Positions 43,776 to 52,253 of a DNA stretch of 64,000 nucleotides are shown piece after piece. Each line of letters starts with the position of its first letter. Position 1 is the stretch's first letter. This DNA is from Thermoanaerobacteraceae bacterium (GTDB taxonomy: Bacteria > Bacillota > JADQBR01). Under the pieces are notes generated by a model. The model was not told the DNA's origin. It was given only the letters and a program-made list of their open reading frames with translations, and searched no databases. Both the position numbers and the translations under genes were made by a program. The stretch is taken from contig JACDOG010000001.1 of NCBI GenBank assembly GCA_017656305.1, positions 62,001 to 126,000 of the forward strand. Reading direction: 5' to 3'.

Positions 43776-45139
43776 AAAGTTTCCCCCTCTGCTCGCAAGA
43801 CCTTGACCAGTTTCCCCTCCGGATCCCATGTCACCAGGTATCCCAAACTTTTAGCCACCGCTCGCAAAGGCAAATATGCTATCCCGTCCAAGATAAACGG
43901 TCCCGCATCAAGTCCTGCGAGAACGACCCTACTTGGTTTGACAGCAAAAGAGGCGGCATTGTTCCCTTTCACAACGGAGATACTGTTGGTCTGCGGCATC
44001 CAAGTAAGAGATGCGGAAAAATATTCTTTAATTACCCGGGAGGAAACATAGGTTGTACCTCGGATCGTGTAGACTCCTTCCGAGACGTTCATCAGTTCTT
44101 TATCCAGCTGCCCTTCCAGGTTCGCACCTACATCACTCAAAAAATGGTGGTTCTTAATGAGTTTAGCATATGTACTCAAAATCTTTTCATTATCTGTCAG
44201 GGCATAATTGTTAATCCTTCGCCCTTCGGGAGCATTTACCACGTTGTTTACATCGAAATAAAAGATAGACTTGACCCGCGGGTATTTGGTTCTGATACCA
44301 TTGTACATACGGGAGATCTTATTAATGGCAAAGTCCTCATAATACTTACCATCCGTAATGGTATAGTGGGTAGCACCAAACTCGGATATCTGAATAGGTT
44401 TCCTAGGGCTGTAAGTGTCATAGACAAAATCTAATAACTCCAGGGGATCTTCATGCCATGCCGGATAATTAATGTTATTGTTATGGTATACCACGTTGTA
44501 GATATTGACACCAACCCAATCAACATAGTCGTCACCGGGATAAAACTTTTGGATGGTAGCCTGGGGAAAAGTAAAAACAGTCCAAACCATGATGACGTTA
44601 GGCGCCTCTTCTTCCATTACGTCATGAACCAATCGCCATTTCTCTATGTATTTTTGGGGATCACCGCTGTAAGCTGTCCAGTTGCCGTTCATTTCCGATG
44701 CAAAGCGCAGGAAGATAGGTATCCCTGTTTCTTTGAGCTTTCTGGCATACTCCCGCAAATACCGGTCGTCCTTGACCTTATCAAGCCCTTGGTTGGGCTC
44801 CCAAGCTATGTGAGCTGCAGCGCCCACAGCCTTTACCTCATCGATCCACCATTGGGGAAAGCTATGGCCATACCCGGCATACAGAAAAAAAGAAGCATGC
44901 TTTTTACCGGTTAGCTGGTTGAACTTCTGCATATCCCCGTTAATCAAAGTGTCTTGATATACGTAAGCACCCAAATATGTACCTTCCTTCGGCTCATACT
45001 TGGCCAAACGGTAATCATCTGCTTCGATTAAAACCCTAATATCGGTCAGCGCAGAGGGTAAAGCAGGACCGGCCCAGGCCAGATCGGTCCAAACCAGCAA
45101 AAATACCACGCTCCAGATAGTAGTCTTCAGTATTCTCAT
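43772..45139 (-). CDS. GH26-like secreted glycosidase with stalk domain
   Basis: About 455 residues from ATG 45139 (GGGAGGGG upstream). Signal peptide ends near LAWA; there is no lipobox Cys, unlike its paralogue at 40612, so this copy is secreted or held by the stalk domain. The catalytic barrel has LRFASEMNGNWTAY (acid/base) and QISEFGATHYTI (nucleophile). The C-terminus is a copper amine oxidase-like domain (FILDGIAYLPLRAVAKSLGY). First gene of the island operon with a good promoter upstream; its stop overlaps the FAD gene start (ATGA). Confidence 0.85.
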   Translation of the reverse strand: MRILKTTIWSVVFLLVWTDLAWAGPALPSALTDIRVLIEADDYRLAKYEPKEGTYLGAYVYQDTLINGDMQKFNQLTGKKHASFFLYAGYGHSFPQWWIDEVKAVGAAAHIAWEPNQGLDKVKDDRYLREYARKLKETGIPIFLRFASEMNGNWTAYSGDPQKYIEKWRLVHDVMEEEAPNVIMVWTVFTFPQATIQKFYPGDDYVDWVGVNIYNVVYHNNNINYPAWHEDPLELLDFVYDTYSPRKPIQISEFGATHYTITDGKYYEDFAINKISRMYNGIRTKYPRVKSIFYFDVNNVVNAPEGRRINNYALTDNEKILSTYAKLIKNHHFLSDVGANLEGQLDKELMNVSEGVYTIRGTTYVSSRVIKEYFSASLTWMPQTNSISVVKGNNAASFAVKPSRVVLAGLDAGPFILDGIAYLPLRAVAKSLGYLVTWDPEGKLVKVLRAEGETL

Positions 45140-45165
45140 CAATACCCCTCCCAAATGGAAAAGTT

Positions 45166-45194
45166 ATCCTACTATACATCTATTTATTCGTCAA
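45166..45194 (-). promoter_or_regulatory. Promoter of the GH26/FAD operon
   Basis: On the minus strand: TTGACG (45194-45189), 17 bp, TAGGAT (45171-45166), about 27 bp before the ATG. Confidence 0.5.
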
Positions 45195-45615
45195 AAGCAC
45201 AAATGCTTCTCTTTTATATAGGGGCCTTTAAGATGGAGCTGCCAACTGGCTTTAATCCTCAATTTTCTCTTTTTTTACGGTGTTTGACGATAGCCTTTTG
45301 CAGGTAATCGGCCTTGCCGGTAACGTCGGGCATCTACGTCTGCACGGTACATTTGCAACTATCAACACACCGAAGCTCAGTATAATAGTTTACCAAATAT
45401 TTGTTTTATTTCAATATTCTTTAGGTATTTCCATTTTTATGAGCCCAAGATAATTATCGGTAATTTTCGATAATTGCTTCCCAAAAGTGCAGAAATAATA
45501 TGAACTTTAAGACAAAAAGACGGCTATTGAAATACTCAAAAAGCTCGATTCTAGTAAATTTTAAAACACCATGCCGGTGAATCCAGTTTATGATGCTTTT
45601 TATATGAGAGGCTTT
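45195..45615. other. Non-coding stretch upstream of the GH26/FAD operon
   Basis: About 420 bp of AT-rich sequence without a supported gene. TAATTATCGGTAATTTTCGA at 45449-45468 is internally repetitive. It probably holds regulatory sites for the operon and the decayed region downstream of the recombinase. Confidence 0.35.
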
Positions 45616-45938
45616 TTACCTGTACATGTCCTTTACGGCTCTTTCTTTTTCTTCTTCGGTTGACTTTGTGTAAACCATAGTTGCATTTATAATCTCTTGC
45701 CCCAAAAGCTCGCTTACAAGCACAATGTCGTCTCTTTTGTTCCTCAACAATTCAGCAGCAAACTGGTGCCGGAATAAATGCGGGTAAACCTAGACCTCAA
45801 GTCCAATACGCCTGTCATATTTTTTCAATATTTTCAAAACTGCATCTGCAGTTTTCAGAGTACCGCGCTGGCCAATAAACAGCTTGTCACTGAAATTGAG
45901 TATGTAAGCGAGATTGTAAAATATGAGCACTTCTCATA
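45616..45938 (-). pseudogene. Tyrosine recombinase/integrase, C-terminal fragment with in-frame stop
   Basis: Read on the minus strand the frame gives FSDKLFIGQRGTLKTADAVL, KILKKYDRRIGLEV, a TAG stop, then VYPHLFRHQFAAELLRNKRD, DIVLVSELLGQEIINATMVY and TKSTEEEKERAVKDMYR. This is the catalytic C-terminus of a tyrosine recombinase: HxFRH is present, the second His is Gln (LLGQ) and the Tyr nucleophile region is TMVYTK. The N-terminal half is missing. It lies about 130 bp from the right direct repeat, the usual place of an integrase beside its att site. Confidence 0.85.
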
Positions 45939-46067
45939 TCTGATCACATGATAATAAGATGGCTGTTGGAAAGGGCGCCTTTGAACTACATTGAACTTTC
46001 TCTCAGCGAAATTAAGCCGGGGAGGAGGATACAGGTTGAACAGTCAAACATGTATATGATGCAAAAA

Positions 46068-46097
46068 AATAATCGCAAAAATCCTCCCTGCCATTTA
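46068..46097. repeat. Right 30-bp direct repeat of the island (attR-like)
   Basis: Identical to 39468-39497. It ends in the T-run of the hfq terminator. Confidence 0.8.
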
Positions 46098-46130
46098 AAA
46101 AAGCTCCCAGTTCAGTCTGGGAGCCTTTTT
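46096..46130 (-). terminator. Terminator of hfq (miaA-hfq end)
   Basis: GCTCCCAG (46103-46110) pairs with CTGGGAGC (46117-46124), loop of 6 nt, followed on the minus strand by TTTTTT. The 30-bp island repeat begins at its T-run. Confidence 0.9.
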
Positions 46131-46132
46131 AT

Positions 46133-46372
46133 TTAGGCTTCTTTGTTTTCCGCCATCAGGTTAACCGGTCTCAACGGCACTATGGTGGATATGGCATGCT
46201 TGTAAATCATCTGCTGCTTTCCATCCGTGTCCAGTACCACCGTAAAATTATCAAACCCCTTGACATTGCCCTTGATTTGAAATCCGTTGACTAGGAAAAC
46301 TGTTACCGGGATGTTTTCCTTGCGCACCTGGTTTAAAAATGTGTCTTGTAAGTTAATCTGTGATTTACTCAT
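46133..46372 (-). CDS. hfq: RNA chaperone Hfq
   Basis: 79 residues with Sm1 and Sm2 motifs: [40 protein letters not shown] and [12 protein letters not shown] (the conserved YKHA). It forms a hexameric ring that binds small RNAs. The short tail after the Sm fold is normal for Gram-positive Hfq. GAGGG precedes the ATG. It follows miaA, as in most bacteria, and ends the mutS-mutL-miaA-hfq run; a strong terminator follows. Confidence 0.96.
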   Translation of the reverse strand: MSKSQINLQDTFLNQVRKENIPVTVFLVNGFQIKGNVKGFDNFTVVLDTDGKQQMIYKHAISTIVPLRPVNLMAENKEA

Positions 46373-46405
46373 TTTCAGCAGCCCTCCAAATTTTTCTTAT
46401 TTGTT

Positions 46406-47362
46406 TTATTCTACAATCTTTCTCAAACTCCTGCTAATATAAGCAGTCATTTCCTGAACAACTTCCTGCTGGTCGAGGTTGCTGACATCAATCCAGTAAA
46501 TGCGTTTATCTCGCCTAAACCATGTCAACTGGCGCTTGGCAAACCGACGGGTATCTCTTTTGAGACGCCGTATCGCCTCCCGGAGACTGATTTCTCCCAG
46601 ACAGTACGCCGCAATTTGCTTGTAACCCAGCCCCTGCATGGCGTTCATCTGCGGTTTAACACCCTGGTCCAACAACTGCTGCACCTCTGCAACCAGACCT
46701 TGTTCCAGCATTTTGTCCACTCGTGCATTAATACGCTGGTACAGCAAGTCACGTTTCATAGTCAGTCCTACCATGGTCAGCTTGTACAGGCTTTTTTGGG
46801 CCTGCTGCCATTTTTCAGAAATTATTTTTCCTGTACTATAATAATACTCCAGTGCTCTAATTATTCTTTTTTTGTCATTGGGATGTATTTTTTCCGCGGC
46901 TAACGGGTCAATTTTGCGCAACAGCTCATACATTTTCTCATAACCAACCCGGGCAGCTTTTTCCTTTAATTCCTGGCGAATGTTGAAATTTCCGGCTTCT
47001 TCCGAAAATTCATAAGGGTCAATAACAGCCTGGACGTAAAGTCCTGTACCGCCCACCAAAATGGGCAGCTTTCCCTTACCGTTAATTTGGGTTATTAGTC
47101 TACGGGCATCTTTTTGGAAATGGGCAACGCTATAATTTTCCGTCGGGTCAACTATGTCAATCATGTGGTGTGGAATGTATTTACCGCTGGATGAAATCAT
47201 ATCTTCCCTGGTAACCTTGGCCGTACCTATATCCATTCCACGATAAACCTGCATGGAATCCGCAGATATAATTTCCCCGTTTAATTTATCGGCAACTTCA
47301 ACCGCAGCAGCGGACTTTCCCACAGCTGTCGGACCTACGATTACTGCCAAAGGTAATTTCAT
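46406..47362 (-). CDS. miaA: tRNA dimethylallyltransferase
   Basis: 318 residues with P-loop VIVGPTAVGKSAAAVEVA, SADSMQVYRGMDIGTAK, PILVGGTGLYVQAVIDPYEF and FAKRQLTWFRRDKRIYWID. It transfers a dimethylallyl group to N6 of A37 in tRNAs that read UNN codons. MiaB in the same window (52254) adds the following methylthio group. Gene order mutL-miaA-hfq is the standard one. The start lies 6 bp after the mutL stop. Confidence 0.95.
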   Translation of the reverse strand: MKLPLAVIVGPTAVGKSAAAVEVADKLNGEIISADSMQVYRGMDIGTAKVTREDMISSSGKYIPHHMIDIVDPTENYSVAHFQKDARRLITQINGKGKLPILVGGTGLYVQAVIDPYEFSEEAGNFNIRQELKEKAARVGYEKMYELLRKIDPLAAEKIHPNDKKRIIRALEYYYSTGKIISEKWQQAQKSLYKLTMVGLTMKRDLLYQRINARVDKMLEQGLVAEVQQLLDQGVKPQMNAMQGLGYKQIAAYCLGEISLREAIRRLKRDTRRFAKRQLTWFRRDKRIYWIDVSNLDQQEVVQEMTAYISRSLRKIVE

Positions 47363-47368
47363 ACCACT

Positions 47369-49180
47369 CTACTCCTGTCGCATGAAGAATTTTTTCAGCT
47401 CTCCTAAAGTTAATTTTATGATGATGGGGCGTCCGTGAGGGCAGGAATACGGATAATCGGTAGCAGCTAGCTGCCTTAACAAATGATCCATTTCGCCTTT
47501 ATCCAGGTACTGCCCAGCTTTGACAGCACCCTTACAGCTGCACTGCAGTATCACTTCACGTCTTAATGTTTTTTCCGTTACCTTCTGGTTATTGCCCAGC
47601 AATTGAATGATATCATGCAGCACCTCTTTACCGTCCGCTCCAGAAATAAAGTCAGGCGTTGCCCGAATGATAAAGGAATTGCCGCCAAAATGTTCAATTA
47701 AGAAACCGAGCTGCTGTAACAAAAAGATATGTTCCGTGAGATAACCGGTCTCCTCAGGTGTCAGCTCCAAGGTTTCGGGCACGGAAAGTTGGGAGTAGCC
47801 GATATGGTCCATATTGACGTATTTATGATAGAGAACTCGCTCGTGAGCCCCGTGCTGGTCAATCAAGAACAGGGTATTATCAGCTTCAGCAACAATGTAA
47901 CTTGCCTTAAATTGCCCCATGACCCGCAAATACGGTAATGACTCTATCTGCTGCTGACCAATGTAGGTTTCTTCCGGTTCAATGTAGCTTACTGACGTTT
48001 CCCGAAACTTCAAGTCTGTGGTTGCTGCTGTTTCTACGGTCACTTCTTCCGCCCTCGCTCCGGAGGTGAAGTCCAGAATAGTTTGTTTCGCCGTGTCCGG
48101 ACTATTATCGATGTTTCCTTGAAATTCCGCTTTTCTTATGCTCTCAGGTTTCTGATTAAACTTGATACCAGGAATGTACTCTCGTTTTTTCCGTGAATGT
48201 TCCAAGGTTTGTAAGACCGCCTTGCTCAGCGTACTGTAAATTAACTCTGGTTTATCAAACTTAACGGTCAGCTTTTGCGGGTGTACATTGATATCAACTA
48301 CTTCCGGCCTGAGAAAAATATGTATAACCGCAAAAGGAAAACGTCTTCCCGGAAGCCTGTACCCGTAGGCATCCCGCAGCGCGTCTAGTAAACCCGAATC
48401 TTTGATATACCGACCGTTGACAAAAAAGGCAGTGTAGTTTGAGGTTGCCCGGTGCCACGTGGGCAGAGAGATTACTCCCTCTATCTTCAAGTTGGCCTCT
48501 TCGTAATTAAGTGTTATAAGCTCTTTTGCCGTTTGATACCCGTAAATAGTGGCAATTGCTTCCAGTAAATTATTGTTTCCCGGAGTAGTTAATACCATAC
48601 GGGAACCATTGTAGTAAGTTAACTTAACGCCCGTATTGGATAAGGCTAAACGGCTGATAATTTCGGAAATGGCAGCGCTTTCCCGCGTAGCCGTGAATAA
48701 AAACTTTTTGCGTGCCGGGGCGTTGTAAAACAAATCAGTAACTTCTATTCTCGTCCCCCGGGAGCAACCAACCGGGTTTTCACTTATAATAACGCCACCT
48801 TCAAGCACTAGTTCCGTACCCGTGGCATCCTCTTCCCGGCGGGAACGAACCGTCACCCTGGAAACGGCCGCGATGCTGGCCAGCGCTTCCCCGCGAAACC
48901 CCAGGGTTTTCAGTTCGGCAAGGTCGTCGGCACTGGAAATTTTACTGGTAGCATGCCGTTTAAAGGCTAGCTTCAGGTCCTCACGCGACATGCCTGTGCC
49001 GTCATCTTGCACTATAATTCTGCTTTTGCCTCCCTCTTCAATTTTTACTGATATGACGCTTGCAGCAGCATCCAGGGAATTTTCCACCAGCTCTTTCACA
49101 ACAGAGGCCGGACGCTCTATTACTTCACCGGCAGCAATTTTATTTGCTGTTAAGGTATCCAGAATTTTGATCCGGCTCAT
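47369..49180 (-). CDS. mutL: DNA mismatch repair protein MutL
   Basis: 603 residues. The GHKL ATPase is intact: ENSLDAAASVI, DDGTGMSREDL, TLGFRGEALASI and GTRIEVTDLFYNAPARKKFL. The C-terminal endonuclease part has CSCKGAV and SCPHGRPIIIKL, the metal-site motifs of MutL nickases. The core DQHA(X)2E(X)4E motif reads DQHGAHERVLYH, with Gly for Ala and His for the second Glu, so nicking activity may be altered. The start overlaps mutS by 4 bp. GAAGGAG precedes the ATG. Confidence 0.95.
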   Translation of the reverse strand: MSRIKILDTLTANKIAAGEVIERPASVVKELVENSLDAAASVISVKIEEGGKSRIIVQDDGTGMSREDLKLAFKRHATSKISSADDLAELKTLGFRGEALASIAAVSRVTVRSRREEDATGTELVLEGGVIISENPVGCSRGTRIEVTDLFYNAPARKKFLFTATRESAAISEIISRLALSNTGVKLTYYNGSRMVLTTPGNNNLLEAIATIYGYQTAKELITLNYEEANLKIEGVISLPTWHRATSNYTAFFVNGRYIKDSGLLDALRDAYGYRLPGRRFPFAVIHIFLRPEVVDINVHPQKLTVKFDKPELIYSTLSKAVLQTLEHSRKKREYIPGIKFNQKPESIRKAEFQGNIDNSPDTAKQTILDFTSGARAEEVTVETAATTDLKFRETSVSYIEPEETYIGQQQIESLPYLRVMGQFKASYIVAEADNTLFLIDQHGAHERVLYHKYVNMDHIGYSQLSVPETLELTPEETGYLTEHIFLLQQLGFLIEHFGGNSFIIRATPDFISGADGKEVLHDIIQLLGNNQKVTEKTLRREVILQCSCKGAVKAGQYLDKGEMDHLLRQLAATDYPYSCPHGRPIIIKLTLGELKKFFMRQE

Positions 49181-51774
49181 ACTCCTTCCTCCTCTTTAAC
49201 ACGCTGCTGCAGCTCTGCCAGTTTGTTCAGCGCCTGTAACGGTGTCGTATTGGAAAGATCCAGCTGCTTAATTTCCTTAATTATGGGAGCGTACCTGTCA
49301 CTGGTTTCAAACAGTGCCAGTTGCTCCTGTCTGGCTGCCGCAACTTCAACCGCAACCCCGCTCTCATTTGTTTCGATTTCCTCCAGTATTTCCCGGGCGC
49401 GCAAAATTACCTGCCGGGGCAATCCTGCAAGACGCGCCACTTGGATACCGTAACTCTTATCTGTACCTCCGGAAATTATTTTCCGTAAGAAAACAATTTT
49501 TTCTCCCTGTTCTTCTACGGCAACATGAAAATTTTTCACTTTGGGGTACAGGTCCTCCAACCTGGTTAACTGGTGGTAATGCGTGGCAAACAGCGTTTTT
49601 GCCCCGCTTTTCTGAGTAATCAGGTATTCGATAACGGCCCAGGCAATGGCCATTCCATCGTAAGTACTGGTTCCCCGGCCAATTTCATCCAGAATAATTA
49701 AACTACGTTTCGTAGCGTTATGCAGTATGTTTGCCACTTCATTCATTTCCACCATAAAAGTGCTTTGCCCCGTCGATAGGTCATCGGCAGCGCCCACTCG
49801 GGTAAATATCCTGTCAACCAGAGGAATTCGTGCCGCTCTGGCCGGCACAAAACTCCCCATTTGTGCCATCAGCACAATTAAGGCCACCTGACGCATGTAG
49901 GTGGATTTCCCTGCCATATTGGGTCCAGTGATAACCATCAGTTCCGTTTCTCCACCGAGACGGATATCATTGGCCACAAAGTCACCTATCTCCGTCAGTT
50001 TTTCCAGCACCGGATGCCGCCCGTCTTCAATTTCCAGCACTTCTTCACCTTCGATAACGTCCGGTCGGGTATAGTTGTTTTCCTCGGCCACCACAGCAAG
50101 GGACAGCAGAACGTCTATCAAAGCAATAATCTTAGCAGCCGCCTGGATTCTTGGAGTCTCGTTGCAAATGGTATCCCTGACCTTGCAAAAAACCTCGTAT
50201 TCCAGCTTGACCTGTTTTTCCTCCGCTCCCAATATCGTGTCTTCTAGTTCTTTCAGCCGGGGGGTGATGAACCGCTCGGCGTTGGCCAGCGTCTGTTTCC
50301 GCTGGTAATAATCAGGTACCAGATCCAGGTTGGCCTTGGTAACTTCCAGGTAATAACCAAACACTTTATTGTACTTGATTTTTAAAGATTTAATCCCCGT
50401 TTTTTCTTTTTCTTCCTGTTCCAGTTTTGCCAACCATTTTTTACCGGATACGGCCGCTTCCCGCAACCGGTCTATTTCCGTATCAAAGCCCTCTTTGATA
50501 ATACCTCCATCAGTTACCGATACGGGGGGCTGTTCCTTTATAGCATTTCTGATTAGTGCCGCTATATCCTCCAAAGTATCCAGCTGCCGGTAACATTCCC
50601 GCAGCAGCGGTGACTGCATGCCGAATAACTGTTCCTTCAGCCGGGGAAGCACTGCCAGAGACTGCCCCAAGGCCAGCAAATCCCTAGCGTTGGCTGATTG
50701 ATATACCAGCTTGCTGGTTAAGCGTTCCAAATCGTATACTTGTTTCAGCAGTTCTCGTAACTCCTGCCTGACAAACACGTTGGAAACAAATTCGGCCACT
50801 GCTTCCTGTCGCCGCTCAATTTCTCTCTTTTGTAGCAGTGGCTGCAGGATAATTTTCTTTAACAGCCGCGCGCCTAACGCCGTAACTGTCCGGTCCAAAA
50901 CCCACAGCAAGCTGCCGCGCTTTTCCTTACTGCGCATTGTCTCCAAGAGCTCCAGGTTACGCCGGGTAGCTCCGTCTAACAGCATAAAATCAGCAGCTGA
51001 GTACGTGTGTATCTGGTTGACATGCTTTAAAGTCTGTTTTTGGGTTTCCTCCAGGTAGCTGACCAGTACACTGGCGGCCATAACCGCCGCGTTGCAGTCC
51101 ATTATCCCAAAAGACTCCAGGTTGGATTTTCCAAAAAACTTTTCTAGCTTGCGGTAGGCTCGGAATATTGACCACTGCTGTTCCGGATAGTTAGTTACCA
51201 AGCAAGTATTCCGTACCAACTCCACCAAATCAGCTGGCATCTCAGCCACTGACAATAGGCATTCCCTGGCACTAAACCGGTTAATCTCATCCACTACTTT
51301 GGCCTTACTTGTGGTAGACAGTTCTGTGACGTTGAACTCCCCGGTAGACACATCAACAAATGCCAGACCCCACGTTCCCTGAACCTGGCACACGGCACAC
51401 AGGAAATTATTCTGTTGCTCCGCCAGCAGTTCCTTATCGGCAATGGTGCCCGGAGTAACTACCCTGACAACCGCTCTTTTCACAATACCTTTAGCCTTGC
51501 TGGGGTCCTCAACCTGCTCGCAAATGGCAACCTTGTAACCGTGATTTAATAGCTTACCCAGGTAACTGTTGACCGAATGATAGGGCACCCCGCACATGGG
51601 AACCGGGTTTTCCTTATTCGCATCCCTGGTGGTAAGCGTAATTTCCAAGATACGGGACGCTACTTTGGCGTCCTCCCCGAACATCTCGTAAAAATCACCT
51701 AACCGGAAAAAAAGAATGGCATCCGGGTACTGCTCTTTTAACTTGTAATACTGGCGCATCATCGGAGTAGTCAT
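49177..51774 (-). CDS. mutS: DNA mismatch repair protein MutS
   Basis: 865 residues, usual MutS length. The N-terminal mismatch-reading motif is FFRLGDFYEMFGEDA (Phe-x-Glu). The ATPase has Walker A TGPNMAGKSTYMRQ, Walker B SLIILDEIGRGTSTYDG and FATHYHQL. It finds mismatches and recruits MutL, encoded just downstream with a 4-bp overlap. The start ATG has GGGGA a few bases upstream. A possible terminator lies between ylbF/ymcA and this gene, so mutSL may have its own promoter. Confidence 0.96.
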   Translation of the reverse strand: MTTPMMRQYYKLKEQYPDAILFFRLGDFYEMFGEDAKVASRILEITLTTRDANKENPVPMCGVPYHSVNSYLGKLLNHGYKVAICEQVEDPSKAKGIVKRAVVRVVTPGTIADKELLAEQQNNFLCAVCQVQGTWGLAFVDVSTGEFNVTELSTTSKAKVVDEINRFSARECLLSVAEMPADLVELVRNTCLVTNYPEQQWSIFRAYRKLEKFFGKSNLESFGIMDCNAAVMAASVLVSYLEETQKQTLKHVNQIHTYSAADFMLLDGATRRNLELLETMRSKEKRGSLLWVLDRTVTALGARLLKKIILQPLLQKREIERRQEAVAEFVSNVFVRQELRELLKQVYDLERLTSKLVYQSANARDLLALGQSLAVLPRLKEQLFGMQSPLLRECYRQLDTLEDIAALIRNAIKEQPPVSVTDGGIIKEGFDTEIDRLREAAVSGKKWLAKLEQEEKEKTGIKSLKIKYNKVFGYYLEVTKANLDLVPDYYQRKQTLANAERFITPRLKELEDTILGAEEKQVKLEYEVFCKVRDTICNETPRIQAAAKIIALIDVLLSLAVVAEENNYTRPDVIEGEEVLEIEDGRHPVLEKLTEIGDFVANDIRLGGETELMVITGPNMAGKSTYMRQVALIVLMAQMGSFVPARAARIPLVDRIFTRVGAADDLSTGQSTFMVEMNEVANILHNATKRSLIILDEIGRGTSTYDGMAIAWAVIEYLITQKSGAKTLFATHYHQLTRLEDLYPKVKNFHVAVEEQGEKIVFLRKIISGGTDKSYGIQVARLAGLPRQVILRAREILEEIETNESGVAVEVAAARQEQLALFETSDRYAPIIKEIKQLDLSNTTPLQALNKLAELQQRVKEEEGV

Positions 51775-51821
51775 CGGTTAATCCCCTCGCCTGTCTGGTG
51801 GTTAGGTTGTTTTTGCAAAAA

Positions 51822-51840
51822 ATATGGCCGGTAACCCGGC
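51822..51840 (-). terminator. Possible terminator between the ylbF-like gene and mutS
   Basis: GCCGG (51827-51831) / CCGGC (51836-51840) stem with a 4-nt loop, followed on the minus strand by ATATTTTTTG. The stem is short. Confidence 0.45.
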
Positions 51841-51850
51841 TCAGTGAAAC

Positions 51851-52225
51851 CTAACAACAGCTGCCCCCGCAACCGGGACCGCATGTATTACTGTCCTCAC
51901 CGCTAAGAGCCTTGGTGATAATAAAATTGACTCCCTGTAAAATGCTGTTGAATTCCCGCTGCGCTTCCAGATAGGCGCTGATAGTTTCATTCTCTTGCAT
52001 TTTCTGTTCCACCTTAGCCAGCAGCTCTTTCTCTTCTTCAGTCAGTTCCTCACCAGCAGCACGTTTTTGGTCCACTTCCTGCCTAACCTTCTGGTACTCG
52101 GCCAAAATCTTCTGCGCCTCAGGGTCATTAGCCATAGCCGCTTCTTTCATGCGAAGGTTGTCTAGTTCTTCGCTTTCCTTTAAAGCATTGGCCAGTGCAT
52201 GAGCCTTTTCCATAATAACTGACAT
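51851..52225 (-). CDS. YlbF/YmcA family regulator with Cys-rich C-terminus
   Basis: 124 residues, mostly helical: MEKAHALANALKESEELDNL, AYLEAQREFNSILQGVNFII. It ends SNTCGPGCGGSCC, a cysteine cluster that probably binds metal or an iron-sulfur cluster. In Bacillus subtilis YlbF, YmcA and YaaT form the Fe-S-containing Ric complex that guides RNase Y and affects competence and sporulation. Position between miaB and mutS matches ymcA of B. subtilis, although the Cys tail recalls YlbF. GGGAG precedes the ATG, 28 bp after miaB. Confidence 0.85.
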   Translation of the reverse strand: MSVIMEKAHALANALKESEELDNLRMKEAAMANDPEAQKILAEYQKVRQEVDQKRAAGEELTEEEKELLAKVEQKMQENETISAYLEAQREFNSILQGVNFIITKALSGEDSNTCGPGCGGSCC

Positions 52226-52253
52226 TTATTTTCACTCCCAACTAAAACTTACT

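Larger units (their letters stand above)
39468..46097. mobile_element. 6.6-kb genomic island flanked by 30-bp direct repeats
   Basis: Two perfect 30-bp direct repeats bound a segment that holds a group II intron remnant, a three-gene exported GH26/FAD oxidoreductase operon, long non-coding flanks and a decayed tyrosine recombinase next to the right repeat. The right repeat lies directly in the T-tract of the hfq terminator, a common type of integration site. The island separates hfq from the ABC importer and spoVK, genes whose neighbourhood is otherwise conserved. The repeats therefore look like attL and attR of a site-specific integration that is no longer mobile by itself. Confidence 0.72.

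Noticed and set aside
45793-45805. In-frame TAG of the tyrosine recombinase as recoding
   Set aside because: The N-terminal half is missing and a catalytic His is changed, so this is a pseudogene.
45948-46136. 62-codon plus-strand frame across the right island repeat
   Set aside because: It runs through the att-like repeat and the hfq terminator and has no ribosome binding site or recognisable family.
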